From: Nannobrachium achirus
Lineage: Eukaryota > Chordata > Actinopteri > Myctophiformes > Myctophidae
Assembly (NCBI GenBank): GCA_963921795.1
Contig: OY997658.1
Location: forward strand, 30,629,363-30,693,362
Direction of reading: 5' to 3'
DNA: 64,000 nucleotides
Shown here: positions 55,001 to 58,545 of the stretch, in pieces
Numbering within the stretch: position 1 is the first letter of the stretch
Layout: each line of letters opens with the position of its first letter
The notes under the pieces: model-generated
Told to the model about the DNA's origin: nothing
What the model saw: only the letters and a program-made list of their open reading frames with translations
Databases searched by the model: none
Made by a program: the position numbers and the translations under genes

Positions 55001-55759
55001 TAACAGAACCTGGGCTCAGCTAGAACTCAGTGGTGTAAAGTAAATAAGTACAATTTTGAGGTATTTCTACTTTACTGGAGTATTTTCTAATAATTTGACT
55101 TCTACACCACTACATCTCAGAGGCAAATATTGTACTTTTACGCAACACAAACATTATTTGAACGCTTTAGTTACTAGTTACTTTGTAGATTTACATTATT
55201 ATTATTATTACAAAACTATTGTTGAGCTTGTAGATCTGAGATTTTCTAAAGATTTGTATACATTTGAAAACATGAAATGGGACATTCTGCATAATGAGTA
55301 GGCCTATATGCCTACTTTTACATTTGGTACTTCGGTACATTTTGATGCCATATAGCCTATAGCATTTACTCAATTAACATTTTGAATTCCAGACTTTTAC
55401 TTGTAGGTTTTTCTGAGTATTTCTACATTGCAGTACTGATACTTTTACTTAGGTATAACATGCGAGTACTTTTTCCACCACTGGCATAGATGGGGATGGA
55501 CTGTTGCAGCCCTAGATTAGAATGTCTGTGATCTTACACGTTTCGTGACGTGTTGTTAACAACACATCACATCAGCTGCAATGACAATATTATTCTTAGC
55601 AGTGTGATCTCTTGTTCTCGCTCAAATACATTATTGGTTGATTGTTAGCAAGTGAGCTTAACCACTAGAGGAGGCCACCATAGCACCAGCAGACTTATTT
55701 CTCTTTCAATGATGCAATGTTGTACAGTCAGTTAATTTACCTTCCTCGGCGGTATCCAT
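13881..55759 (-). CDS. marchf6: marchf6 (TEB4), ER membrane RING-CH E3 ubiquitin ligase, complete in 25 coding exons
   Basis: Multi-pass ER ubiquitin ligase, vertebrate counterpart of yeast Doa10, which marks misfolded and regulated proteins (squalene epoxidase is a known client) for proteasomal degradation. Exons run from 55741-55759 (MDTAEE) to 13881-13968 (stop). The 25 exon lengths sum to 2772 nt with every phase matching: 923 residues against 910 in human. The RING-CH ligands are C10, C13, C27, C29, H37, C40, C53 and C56, with the expected C4HC3 spacing. About 14 hydrophobic helices follow. An Ala/Glu/Pro-rich acidic linker (exon 7) and an Asn-rich loop (exon 18) interrupt them. The C-terminus has the conserved IYPFLLM and [13 protein letters not shown] blocks. 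Introns make up over 90 percent of the gene and are loaded with repeats. No coding damage was seen. Confidence 0.96.
14158..14319. mobile_element. short inverted-repeat element (marchf6 intron 24)
   Basis: GGATACCAATTGTATCCGAT with CAGGAGAGA at the left is mirrored by TCTCTCCTGATTGGATAACA at the right; about 160 bp. Confidence 0.6.
14549..15103. mobile_element. hAT-type element, TAGGGATGTTAATCGACGC end
   Basis: Ends TAGGGATG and CATCCCTA with target duplication TTGGACAC (14541-14548, 15104-15111). The left interior repeats ATCGACGCGTCG. Confidence 0.85.
15386..15623. mobile_element. 238-bp hAT-type MITE, TAGAGTTCTCAA ends
   Basis: Ends TAGAGTTCTCAA and TTGAGAACTCTA; exact target duplication ATTCAGAC (15378-15385, 15624-15631). 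The interior has repeated GGCCCTACCCGGCC. Confidence 0.9.
15975..16110 (-). CDS. marchf6: marchf6 exon 24
   Basis: Encodes [20 protein letters not shown] and [16 protein letters not shown]. The donor read as GTACGG splits the Lys codon; phase to exon 25 is correct. Confidence 0.93.
16541..16673 (-). CDS. marchf6: marchf6 exon 23
   Basis: Encodes [20 protein letters not shown] and a membrane segment ending VGVVPAV. Acceptor CTCAG, donor GTGAGT. Confidence 0.94.
17088..17760. repeat. 673-bp foldback palindrome in marchf6 intron 22
   Basis: Two arms of about 320 bp, nearly identical in reverse complement (17088-17406 and 17446-17760), around a 39-base spacer. Outer ends are TAGTCTACTTGCCAG and CTGGCAAGTGGACTA. 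It sits 28 bp from the exon 22 donor. Confidence 0.88.
17788..17877 (-). CDS. marchf6: marchf6 exon 22
   Basis: Encodes [20 protein letters not shown] and [10 protein letters not shown]. Acceptor TCAAG, donor GTGAAT. The intron after it holds a 673-bp foldback. Confidence 0.95.
18090..18447. mobile_element. hAT-type MITE, CAGTGTTTCTCAACC ends
   Basis: Ends CAGTGTTTCTCAACC and GGTTGAGAAACACTG; exact target duplication CTCTATAT (18082-18089, 18448-18455). It carries a complete hairpin copy. Confidence 0.9.
18259..18339. repeat. short hairpin family copy, GCCTC/GAGGC tip
   Basis: Arms TAGTGAAAACAGCCGATCTA and AGATCGGCTGTTTTCGCTA with tip CAACGCCTCACACCGCGAGG; within the hAT-type element 18090-18447. 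Confidence 0.85.
18879..18955. repeat. (CA)n/(CGCA)n microsatellite beside exon 21 donor
   Basis: Reads as a GT/GTGC tract in the marchf6 transcript, starting about ten bases into the intron after exon 21. Confidence 0.95.
18967..19101 (-). CDS. marchf6: marchf6 exon 21, flanked on both sides by GT microsatellites
   Basis: Encodes [20 protein letters not shown] and the conserved [15 protein letters not shown]. In the transcript sense the acceptor follows a (GT)n tract, and the donor GTATGA is followed within about ten bases by another (GT)n/(GTGC)n tract. Confidence 0.94.
19103..19176. repeat. (CA)n microsatellite forming the exon 21 acceptor tract
   Basis: Reads as (GT)n running directly into the TAG acceptor of marchf6 exon 21 at 19101. 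Confidence 0.95.
19493..19674 (-). CDS. marchf6: marchf6 exon 20
   Basis: Encodes [20 protein letters not shown] and a membrane segment up to [16 protein letters not shown]. Acceptor TCACAG, donor GTAGGT. Confidence 0.94.
19849..20078. mobile_element. TTAA MITE, AGGCCCATTCCCACTGGGC ends
   Basis: Arms AGGCCCATTCCCACTGGGCC and complement, bordered by TTAA on both sides; the inner arms (ACCATCCACCTTGAATGGAA) are also palindromic. Same family as 59252-59408. Confidence 0.85.
20330..20440 (+). mobile_element. LINE 3' end with CAAT tail
   Basis: CCTTGTACCAGTGATTTGTA, then TTCTAATAAATTCTTCAATC repeats. It matches in reverse the 3' end of the LINE at 32108-32850. Confidence 0.7.
20441..20599. mobile_element. 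159-bp palindromic MITE, AGGGTGCCCTCACACC ends
   Basis: Arms AGGGTGCCCTCACACCAAAA and complement; inner arms include GGAATCCGCCAATGCATTTC. Inserted next to the LINE tail inside the hAT-type element. Confidence 0.85.
21283..21352 (-). CDS. marchf6: marchf6 exon 19
   Basis: Encodes [20 protein letters not shown] and TLP, a membrane segment. Acceptor CTGCAG, donor GTAAGA. Confidence 0.93.
21467..21672. mobile_element. 206-bp TTAA MITE, CCCATTTAGGCC end, single hairpin
   Basis: Bordered by TTAA on both sides (21463-21466, 21673-21676); ends CCCATTTAG and CTAAATGGG. The hairpin fills the centre. Short form of the two-hairpin composites at 33434, 36090 and 45859. Confidence 0.85.
21545..21617. 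repeat. short hairpin family copy, GCGCGGCAC tip
   Basis: Core AAAAATAGCAGATCTACGAG to TGTATATCTGCTATTTTT with tip CAGCGCGGCACTCGGTGCCG; at the centre of the TTAA element 21467-21672. Confidence 0.85.
22412..22816 (+). mobile_element. hAT-type element, CAGGGGTCTTCAAC family
   Basis: Ends CAAGGGTCTTCAACC and AGACCCCTG; exact target duplication CTTTAGAA (22404-22411, 22817-22824). It carries a decayed hairpin. Confidence 0.9.
23482..23868. mobile_element. hAT-type element, TAGGGCTGT family copy
   Basis: Starts TAGGGCTGTGTCACGATAAT, with target duplication CATGTGAC (23474-23481, 23869-23876). It keeps a small remnant of the hairpin (TGTAGATCTGCTATTG). Confidence 0.8.
24100..24172. mobile_element. 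73-bp hAT-type MITE
   Basis: Ends CAGTGGTTCTCAACC and GGTTGAGAACCACTG with exact duplication CATTAAAT (24092-24099, 24173-24180). It lies 48 bp from marchf6 exon 18. One of the smallest complete elements in the window. Confidence 0.92.
24220..24445 (-). CDS. marchf6: marchf6 exon 18, poly-Asn loop
   Basis: Encodes [19 protein letters not shown], seven Asn, PPAGHH, four Asn, then the conserved [20 protein letters not shown] block. The seven-Asn run is a pure AAC triplet repeat (GTT on the plus strand near 24368-24388). Human has only short NNN runs here. Confidence 0.94.
25198..25440 (-). mobile_element. LINE reverse-transcriptase C-terminal remnant
   Basis: The minus strand encodes [11 protein letters not shown], typical of the end of CR1/L2/Rex-type LINE ORF2. 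It is a short decayed piece. Confidence 0.6.
25549..25757 (-). mobile_element. tRNA-derived SINE, copy 1
   Basis: The minus-strand head GGGGGCGGCCATAGCTGAAT with GGTTCGATTCCC (A and B boxes of the pol III promoter), then a body ending near GAATTTCCCTTGCGGGAG. Paired with the copy at 42428-42634. Confidence 0.8.
26583..26720 (-). CDS. marchf6: marchf6 exon 17
   Basis: Encodes [20 protein letters not shown] and [20 protein letters not shown] up to AGYL. Acceptor CTGCAG, donor GTAAGT. Confidence 0.95.
27205..27755 (-). repeat. dispersed CATATATGG-rich repeat, copy 2 (marchf6 intron 16)
   Basis: Reverse complement of 1500-2130 across its length, including CCATATATGG boxes and the GTCCGGACAGACG segment. 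Not tandem here. Edges approximate. Confidence 0.7.
27976..28196 (-). CDS. marchf6: marchf6 exon 16
   Basis: Largest internal exon but one: [20 protein letters not shown], the amphipathic [11 protein letters not shown] region and a membrane helix, ending LPYNVMLY. Acceptor TTCAG, donor GTAAAA. Confidence 0.95.
28780..31400. other. marchf6 intron 15, mostly decayed DNA-element sequence
   Basis: Contains a TGGTTCTCAACCTGTGG-type hAT end (about 28852), two copies of a TTAAACAAATATATTCGCTA segment (about 28987 and 29465), CT-rich and A-rich runs, a GGCCCCGGGATC-rich inverted region (about 30985-31215), and the right end of a TAGGGCTGTC element at 31310-31397. No exon seen between exon 16 and exon 15. 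Confidence 0.5.
31555..31689 (-). CDS. marchf6: marchf6 exon 15
   Basis: Encodes [20 protein letters not shown] and the membrane segment [20 protein letters not shown] up to LLRE. Acceptor CTGCAG, donor GTGAGA. Confidence 0.95.
31870..32107 (+). mobile_element. LINE ORF2 end and 3' UTR piece with poly-C
   Basis: Plus-strand [17 protein letters not shown] followed by TCACCTTTCAGGAGTCCAGA and a 24-base C run (32004-32027). The same order recurs at 52240-52330. Confidence 0.65.
32108..32850 (-). mobile_element. LINE ORF2 C-terminal fragment with 3' UTR and CAAT tail
   Basis: The minus strand encodes 135 codons in one frame ([20 protein letters not shown] ... [20 protein letters not shown]), the known C-terminal end of CR1/L2/Rex-type reverse-transcriptase proteins. 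It is followed by a 3' UTR ending TCTTCAATCAATCAAT at 32108. 5'-truncated, as usual for LINEs. Confidence 0.85.
32870..33250. other. marchf6 intron 14, no recognised feature
   Basis: AT-rich unique-looking sequence between the LINE fragment and the first hairpin; no exon or repeat end found. Confidence 0.4.
33252..33317. repeat. short hairpin family copy, short CACGTG-like tip
   Basis: Arms TAGCAAAAATGGCAGATCTA and TAGATCAGTTATTTTTGCTA with a reduced tip CACGTGACACGTTGTG. I could not define the host element around it. Confidence 0.8.
33486..33558. repeat. short hairpin family copy A of a two-hairpin element
   Basis: AAAAATAGCAGATATACAAG with tip CAGCGCGGCACCAAGTGCCG and right arm TGTAGATCTGCTATTTTT. 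Left half of the composite element 33434-33989. Confidence 0.85.
33878..33950. repeat. short hairpin family copy B of a two-hairpin element
   Basis: AAAAATAGCAGATCTACAAG with tip GCGCGGCACTCGGTGCCGCG; right half of 33434-33989, in opposite orientation to copy A. Confidence 0.85.
34036..34110 (-). CDS. marchf6: marchf6 exon 14
   Basis: Encodes [20 protein letters not shown] and DICSL, identical to the human block as I recall it. Acceptor TTCCAG, donor GTAAGA. Confidence 0.95.
34205..34659 (+). mobile_element. hAT-type element, CAGGGGTCTTC family, best-preserved copy
   Basis: Ends CAGGGGTCTTCTACAGGGGG and GTTGAAGACCCCTG; exact duplication CTTTAATA (34197-34204, 34660-34667). It contains a complete hairpin. 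Confidence 0.92.
34338..34419. repeat. short hairpin family copy, GCCTCGC tip
   Basis: Arms TTGTCAAAAATAGCCGATCT and GATCGGCTATTTTCGGCAA with tip AACGCCTCGCGATGCGAGGC. Inside the hAT-type element 34205-34659, of which it is the best-preserved copy. Confidence 0.88.
35280..35830. repeat. unclassified repeat with duplicated GTTCGGGATCGGCAC motif
   Basis: AAAAAAAGCCGGACTAGTTC plus GGGATCGGCAC near 35528-35561 recurs as AAAAAAAGCCGAACTTGTTC near 35763-35792. The flanking part (GGCCGTAAATA, GTTCAGAGAAAA) resembles 38180-38250. Family unknown. Confidence 0.5.
35930..35998 (-). CDS. marchf6: marchf6 exon 13
   Basis: Encodes [20 protein letters not shown] and VVK; acceptor TGTAAG, donor GTAACA. Confidence 0.92.
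36128..36201. repeat. short hairpin family copy A, second composite
   Basis: Almost the same as 33486-33558, with tip GCACCGAGTGC; in the composite element 36090-36558. Confidence 0.85.
36448..36520. repeat. short hairpin family copy B, second composite
   Basis: Same sequence as 33878-33950 within the core; right half of the composite 36090-36558. Confidence 0.85.
36565..36930 (-). mobile_element. tRNA-derived SINE of the GGCACGGTGGCGCAGTGG family, head missing
   Basis: Shares TGTGTGGAGTTTGCATGTTC, ACAAAAACATGCA and the end ...GTGGGATAAAAATTATAGA with the full copy at 52487-52867. Confidence 0.7.
37310..37470 (-). mobile_element. LINE 3' end fragment
   Basis: TTGATTGATTGAATACTTTA start, as at the 32108 LINE tail, continuing into GTGGTGCAGTTATATAG. 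Short and 5'-truncated. Confidence 0.55.
37523..37603 (-). CDS. marchf6: marchf6 exon 12
   Basis: Encodes [20 protein letters not shown] and MTLILCH. Donor GTATCC is weak, but the phase-0 junction to exon 13 reproduces the family sequence. Confidence 0.92.
37724..37782 (-). CDS. marchf6: marchf6 exon 11
   Basis: Encodes [19 protein letters not shown]. Acceptor TTTCAG, donor GTAAGA. Confidence 0.94.
37852..37951. repeat. nested palindromes around GGACATTATG
   Basis: GGACATTATGCTCTCATAAT then GTCC, and a second copy with GAGAG in the middle, enclose an inverted pair GTGTTATCGGAC / GTCCGATAACAC. The whole unit can fold three ways. Confidence 0.7.
37977..38487. mobile_element. inverted-repeat element, CTACCACTTTTTC ends
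   Basis: Left TTCTACCACTTTTTCCCG, right CTCGAAAAAGTGGTAGAA; about 510 bp between marchf6 exons 11 and 10. No transposase frame. Confidence 0.65.
38683..38734 (-). CDS. marchf6: marchf6 exon 10
   Basis: Encodes [17 protein letters not shown], a membrane segment. Acceptor TTCTAG, donor GTGAGT. Confidence 0.94.
38909..38941 (-). CDS. marchf6: marchf6 exon 9, 33-nt exon
   Basis: Encodes [11 protein letters not shown] exactly in frame between acceptor TCCCAG and donor GTAAGT. A very short exon next to a 4.4-kb repeat-filled intron. Confidence 0.93.
39058..39337 (+). mobile_element. tRNA-derived fish SINE with conserved GTAAAGCGCTTT tail
   Basis: Head GGGGGCGGCATAGCTCAGGG, GGTAGAG, B box GTTCGAATCC. 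Body GTCCTTGGGCAAGACTCTGA and AGGTTGGTGCCTTGCATGG; tail TATGTAAAGCGCTTTGGATT and GCGCTATATAAATGCACC. Widespread in teleosts. Inserted in the hAT-type element. Confidence 0.9.
39392..42197. mobile_element. young LTR retroelement with very short internal region (TRIM-like fossil)
   Basis: Two 1309-bp LTRs (39392-40700 and 40889-42197), each TG...CA, starting TGTAACGGGG and ending CTCGCCACA. I see no difference between them, which suggests a very recent insertion. The 188-bp internal region has a candidate primer-binding area just after the left LTR and a purine tract TGGGGGGA before the right LTR. It has no room for gag or pol, so the element is non-autonomous; whether it derives from a Ty3-like or BEL-like parent is unclear. 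The 4-bp repeat GAAG borders both sides. Confidence 0.9.
42428..42634 (-). mobile_element. tRNA-derived SINE, copy 2
   Basis: Minus-strand head GGGGGCGGCATAGCTGAATG with B box GGTTCGATTCC; body as in 25549-25757. Confidence 0.8.
42887..42929 (+). repeat. (TG)n microsatellite
   Basis: About 21 TG units in the element above. Confidence 0.95.
43001..43038 (+). repeat. (ACAG)n microsatellite
   Basis: About nine tetranucleotide units, 70 bp after the TG tract. Confidence 0.95.
43306..43367 (-). CDS. marchf6: marchf6 exon 8
   Basis: Encodes [20 protein letters not shown], a conserved block. Acceptor CTGTAG, donor GTGAGT. The next intron carries the nested transposon complex. Confidence 0.94.
43521..44019. 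mobile_element. TTAA element, CTCATTAAAAGCC ends
   Basis: Bordered by TTAA (43517-43520, 44020-44023); ends CTCATTAAAAGCC and GGCTTTTAATGAG. The interior contains duplicated TTACTTTTCCCGCGACATCG. In marchf6 intron 7. Confidence 0.85.
44530..44745. mobile_element. 216-bp palindromic MITE, GGGCTCTATTATGATCC ends
   Basis: Long arms GGGCTCTATTATGATCCAGG then CTTATGCCTTAACTTCTTTG and their complement, with the hairpin copy exactly at the centre. The target duplication is not clear. Confidence 0.85.
44614..44667. repeat. short hairpin family copy, shortened
   Basis: TTCAAATAGCTGATCTGCAA to GTAGATCAGCATTTGAA, with one arm shortened and a CACAACGTGC tip. It is at the exact centre of the palindromic element 44530-44745. 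Confidence 0.8.
44894..45101 (-). CDS. marchf6: marchf6 exon 7, acidic Ala/Pro/Glu-rich linker
   Basis: Low-complexity cytosolic linker rich in A, P, E, D and Q, ending DANNGAQ, which matches the end of the human acidic linker. Phases agree on both sides. Donor GTTGGA is weak. Confidence 0.88.
45228..45655 (+). mobile_element. hAT-type element, CAGGGGTCTTC family
   Basis: Ends CAAGGGTCTTCAAC and GTTGAAGACCCCTG; duplication ATGTAGAT/ATGTAGGT (45220-45227, 45656-45663). Only the left hairpin arm is left (CCTCGCGCAAG joins on). Confidence 0.88.
45898..45970. repeat. short hairpin family copy A, third composite
   Basis: AAAAATAGCATATATACAAG with tip GCGCGGCACTCGGTGCCGCG; left half of the composite 45859-46451. 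Confidence 0.85.
46324..46396. repeat. short hairpin family copy B, third composite
   Basis: AAAAATAGCAGATCTACAAG with the same GCGCGGCAC tip; right half of the composite 45859-46451. Confidence 0.85.
46512..46680 (-). CDS. marchf6: marchf6 exon 6
   Basis: Encodes [20 protein letters not shown] and a membrane segment up to [15 protein letters not shown]. The donor GTCAAG is poor, so alternative 3' ends are possible; phase 0 joins cleanly to exon 7. Confidence 0.88.
47028..47100 (-). CDS. marchf6: marchf6 exon 5
   Basis: Encodes [20 protein letters not shown] and MLS; acceptor TCACAG, donor GTGAGT. Confidence 0.94.
47896..48882. mobile_element. hAT-type element, TGGGCAACTGGCGGCCC end
   Basis: Starts CATACATGGGCAACTGGCGG and ends AAGTTGCCCATCCCTG, with duplication CTCTAGAG/CCCTAGAG. 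The interior holds an extra hairpin ACAGTCCTCACCGTCA / TGACGGTGAGGACTGT (about 48073-48132) and a tip-less copy of the GATCTACAAG hairpin. Confidence 0.8.
48727..48768. repeat. short hairpin family copy with the tip lost
   Basis: AGAAGCAAAAATAGCCGAT joined directly to TGTAGATCTGCTATTTTTGC: the outer arms remain but CACAACGC is missing. Inside the hAT-type element 47896-48882. Confidence 0.75.
49203..49346 (-). CDS. marchf6: marchf6 exon 4, first membrane segment
   Basis: Encodes [18 protein letters not shown] and the helix [18 protein letters not shown]. Acceptor CTCCAG, donor GTAAGT. A second in-frame-looking AG nine bases inside would be an alternative acceptor. Confidence 0.93.
49561..50249. 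mobile_element. nested inverted-repeat element, GTCTCCACCA ends
   Basis: GTCTCCACCA and TGGTGGAGAC bound a sequence shared with 5640-5960; it ends with a (GGAC)n tract at 50164-50209. Confidence 0.7.
50164..50209 (+). repeat. (GGAC)n microsatellite
   Basis: About ten imperfect GGAC units near the right end of the nested element. Confidence 0.9.
50414..50494. repeat. short hairpin family copy, CGCGTC tip
   Basis: TTGACAAAATATAGCCGATC to GTAGATCTGCTATTTTTTGG, with tip CACAACGCGTCAAAATCAGT; inside the hAT-type element 49479-50677. Confidence 0.82.
50853..50926 (-). CDS. marchf6: marchf6 exon 3, end of RING-CH
   Basis: Encodes [20 protein letters not shown] with the last two ligands C53 and C56, then AFTP. 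Acceptor TTTACAG, donor GTAAGT. Confidence 0.95.
51070..51608. mobile_element. inverted-repeat element, AGTTGCGTTTCCAT ends
   Basis: AGTTGCGTTTCCATGAAGC at the left and TATGGAAACATGACT at the right, with internal GCGCATTAA and GGAAAC repeats. Flanking duplication not clear. Confidence 0.55.
51950..52930 (+). mobile_element. LINE 3' UTR with CAAT tail, split by a SINE
   Basis: Includes TCACCTTTCAGGAGGCAAAA, an 18-base C run (52312-52329), ACGGAAACAAGGCCGCAAGG and the end TTTAATAAAATATTCAATCA. It is interrupted by the SINE at 52487-52867. Confidence 0.72.
52487..52867 (-). mobile_element. full-length tRNA-derived SINE, GGCACGGTGGCGCAGTGG head
   Basis: Minus-strand head GGCACGGTGGCGCAGTGGTA, B box GGTTCGATTCCCGCC, a hairpin AGTCCTGGTTTCC/GGAAACCAGGACT, and an A-rich tail near 52487. 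The direct repeat TAGACTGGGTGTTT flanks it (about 52471 and 52868). Confidence 0.85.
53407..53446 (+). repeat. (CGCA)n/(CA)n microsatellite
   Basis: CGCACGCACG then CA repeats in marchf6 intron 2. Confidence 0.9.
53883..54319. mobile_element. inverted-repeat element, TGCTGCGTTCACACTAGC end
   Basis: The left end is matched in reverse by CGCTAACGTGGACGCACCAT at the right; about 437 bp, containing a TTGATTGATTGATTG run. A common type of fish MITE. Confidence 0.6.
54673..54772 (-). CDS. marchf6: marchf6 exon 2, first part of RING-CH
   Basis: Encodes [18 protein letters not shown] and [15 protein letters not shown]: zinc ligands C10, C13, C27, C29 and H37. Donor GTACGT splits the Cys40 codon. 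Confidence 0.95.
55031..55483 (-). mobile_element. hAT-type element of the CAGTGGTGGAAAAAGTA family
   Basis: Reverse copy: left CAGTGGTGTAAAGTAAATAAGT, right CGAGTACTTTTTCCACCACTG. A right hairpin arm TTGAGCTTGTAGATCTGAGA remains near 55222. Target duplication not clear. Confidence 0.75.
55741..55759 (-). CDS. marchf6: marchf6 exon 1 (start codon)
   Basis: ATGGATACCGCCGAGGAAG encodes MDTAEE and the first base of codon 7, followed by donor GTAAAT. The 5' UTR start is not visible. Confidence 0.9.
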
Positions 55760-56250
55760 TATGAGTGGTATGATCATCTACCGGCGAGAATCCATCCACA
55801 AATAATAACGTACAGCTGGCTAACAAACGTTAAGCTTGCGACAGATCAGAGTTTATCCTTGGGGGTCGGATGCATGCATTGACAATCATAAAATGGTGTC
55901 CCGTCCACAGTTTGAACACCGAGCTTTGCTTCTTCACGTCCGATCTCACACAACCAATTTATTGGTGTATACAAAACTGGCAAAGAGGGTGTTTTATTAT
56001 GTCTACGGTGACATTTCCACCAGAAACGTGGCTATAACGACAGCATCCTCCTCTGTTTTTTGCTCAAAAAGAAGTGACTCGGGCTGACAGACGGAATAAG
56101 CTAACCTCGCTAGTTGGTGCCCAAGTCGCTGCTGCCTGCTAACCACATCCCCTGTCACAACAGAACACGGCAGCGTTCAGGTCAAACGCGACGCACAAAT
56201 TGGTGACCTATCGATTACGGTGACTCCAGATGTCGCTGTTGTAAAAGTAA
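55760..56250 (-). promoter_or_regulatory. 5' flank of marchf6, candidate promoter region
   Basis: Lies directly upstream of the marchf6 ATG and is mostly free of recognised repeats, unlike its surroundings. I see no TATA box and no clear divergent gene. Position is the only support. Confidence 0.3.
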
Positions 56251-56492
56251 TAATAAATAATAAATAAATGAAAACATTTAAAATAAAAATAAATCACTCT
56301 GTTCACTGTAAAATAAATAATAATAATTGATTGTTTTCTATATAAAATAGGTTACCGTAATTAACTGTAGGCATATTTATAGTACACATAATAAACTACT
56401 GTAAAAAATAAAATACACTTTTTTTTCTCTTCTTTTTGAGCGGTGGTCACACCGTCTCCATAGCGTACCGTGTGTGTATCCGTCTATGTATG

Positions 56493-56528
56493 TCAATCAA
56501 TCAATCAATAATCAATCAATCAATCAAT
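56493..56528 (+). repeat. (CAAT)n short array
   Basis: About eight CAAT units followed by GAGTACAAACAGGGACCCCA. Confidence 0.9.
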
Positions 56529-56529
56529 G

Positions 56530-56664
56530 AGTACAAACAGGGACCCCAATGGACAAACCATCTTGGGTTTAAAATCCTATTATTAGACCTTAATTTAATT
56601 GTACCAATTGTATTGTACTGTACTTAACCGGGCTTGTCTTTGCAAACTGTTGATAAAAAAGTAT
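56530..56664 (+). repeat. sequence between two CAAT arrays, LINE 3' UTR-like
   Basis: CAGGGACCCCAATGGACAAA resembles the ACCCCAACGGAAACAAGG of the LINE 3' UTR at 52420, and it ends just before the long CAAT array, as a LINE tail would. Confidence 0.5.
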
Positions 56665-56705
<41 letters not shown>

Positions 56706-56706
56706 C

Positions 56707-56789
<83 letters not shown>

Positions 56790-56790
56790 C
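56665..56790 (+). repeat. (CAAT)n array of about 31 units
   Basis: Nearly pure CAAT repeat with a small ACCAACC interruption; probably an expanded LINE tail. Confidence 0.95.
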
Positions 56791-57444
56791 ATGCCTTGCA
56801 AAGTATAGCCTAACATACATACCCGGTTCATATTTCGCCCAGCAATGCATTCATTGCCAGTTGTGTTTGTTGTGCATGCTGTCTTACATGCAGTCCTGGA
56901 GTCACAGTATATGATAGATCACTGATTTCGGTGAAACGTTTAGTTTTACGACAGGAAAACATCCGTGACTGTTGTCACGTGGTTATAAAATAACCAGATA
57001 CCGGTGCACACACAACTGTAGAGGTTGGGGATACACATTTTATCCAACCAGGAGAGAGAACCGTACATTTCTTTGAAAGTGAAATACAGTGATGGCTGAT
57101 GATGGGGGGAAAATGGCAGTTAAAATTGGAAAAGGAGCACTATAAAACTGAAGCTGATAAGTGGTCTTTCTCTCCAGCTAGGGTGGAATTGGCCCAGCTG
57201 ATATAGGCCTATTTTCTGTTTACTAAGAGCTGGAGAGCTTTAACTTTAAAAAAACTTTTGTTTTAAACAAGAAATAGGTAGCCTATATAATGTAACTCCT
57301 ACAAGGTAGGCCTATTGAAGAATACAGCGGTAGGCTAAAGCAACAGGTTAGTCTGCAAGTATTTGCAATGGAAGTCAGTGATATTAAAACTGGTGCCTGT
57401 AGCCGGGGACCCACAAGCCCAAAAGCTCAAGGAATAGGTTAGGA

Positions 57445-58545
57445 CCTGTGATTTTCTGCCGTAGGCCTACCCTTTATTTCTGTTTTATCTATTAGTTTGG
57501 TCAAACAAGTTCCCTGCCAAAACCAACGTTTTACCATTTTTGGCCACTGGGGGGCACTGTTCACTAATATATGAGACAGCAATGTGTTCACTGCTCTCTG
57601 GGCTGCCTGTGGTGCTGATAAAAAAATTATAAAAAATTAAATCATTTAATCAGCTTTCTGCACACCTTCAAAATGGCCGCCAAAATGGCTGCCATCCACA
57701 TGCTGTTTAGTGTTTATGTTTGTGTGTGATTATATTTTTCTGCCAACTGCAAGGGGACAATGGACATCTTCTGAGAGCTTTTCTTTTTTTAATATATATT
57801 TTTTATTATAAAAAAAAAAGACTGACATTTATTGGATAGAGGTGTGGCAAAACCCTTGGCAGGCAATGTGTTAAGGTCCACAGAATGAGAGGCCTGCTCT
57901 GCCGGAAACATCGCATTTGTATATTCACTGTCCCATTGACTCCACTACACTGTGACTACACAGGAAAAGAGAAATATTAAAAAAAGAAAGAAATCTGCTT
58001 TAAGTAGCATGTGAGGGGTCAAACTGGGGGTTCTTCATGATTCTGAATCCGTTGCAAGCATTTGTTTTGCATGAAAAACATTCCTTGAAAGTGATGAGTC
58101 ATAAAAAAAAGTAAAAAAAAAGTGACGATTCATCACTTTTCACCGTTTTCTGGGTCTGAATTTTTGCCCAAGGAATGTTTTTCATGCAAAACAAATGCTT
58201 GCAATGGATTTTCTTTGATGACTCATCACTTTTCACCATTTTCTGGGGTCGAAATGTAGCCCAAGGAATGTTTTCATGCAAAACAAATGCTTGCAATGGA
58301 TTCAGAATCATGAAGAACCCCTAGTTTGACCCCTCACATGCTACTTAAAGCAGATCTTTTTCTTTTTTTAATATTTTTCTTTTCCTGTGTAATCACAGTG
58401 TAGTGGAGTCAATGGGACACTGAATATACAAATGGCCATAACTTTTTTTCGCGATGTTTCTGGCAGAGCAGGCCTCATTCTGTGGACCTTAATGACCAAA
58501 CTAATAGATAAAACTGAAATTAAAGGTACGGCAGAAAATCACAGG
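57445..58545. mobile_element. 1.1-kb foldback element
   Basis: Left CCTGTGATTTTCTGCCGTA and right TACGGCAGAAAATCACAGG. Inner arms (GGTCCACAGAATGAGAGGCC; CAATGGGACAGTGAATATAC; GTAGCATGTGAGGGGTCAAA) pair in order. The left arm carries an extra block (about 57508-57868) with its own inverted ends CCCTGCCAAAA/TTGGCAGG. Confidence 0.8.
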
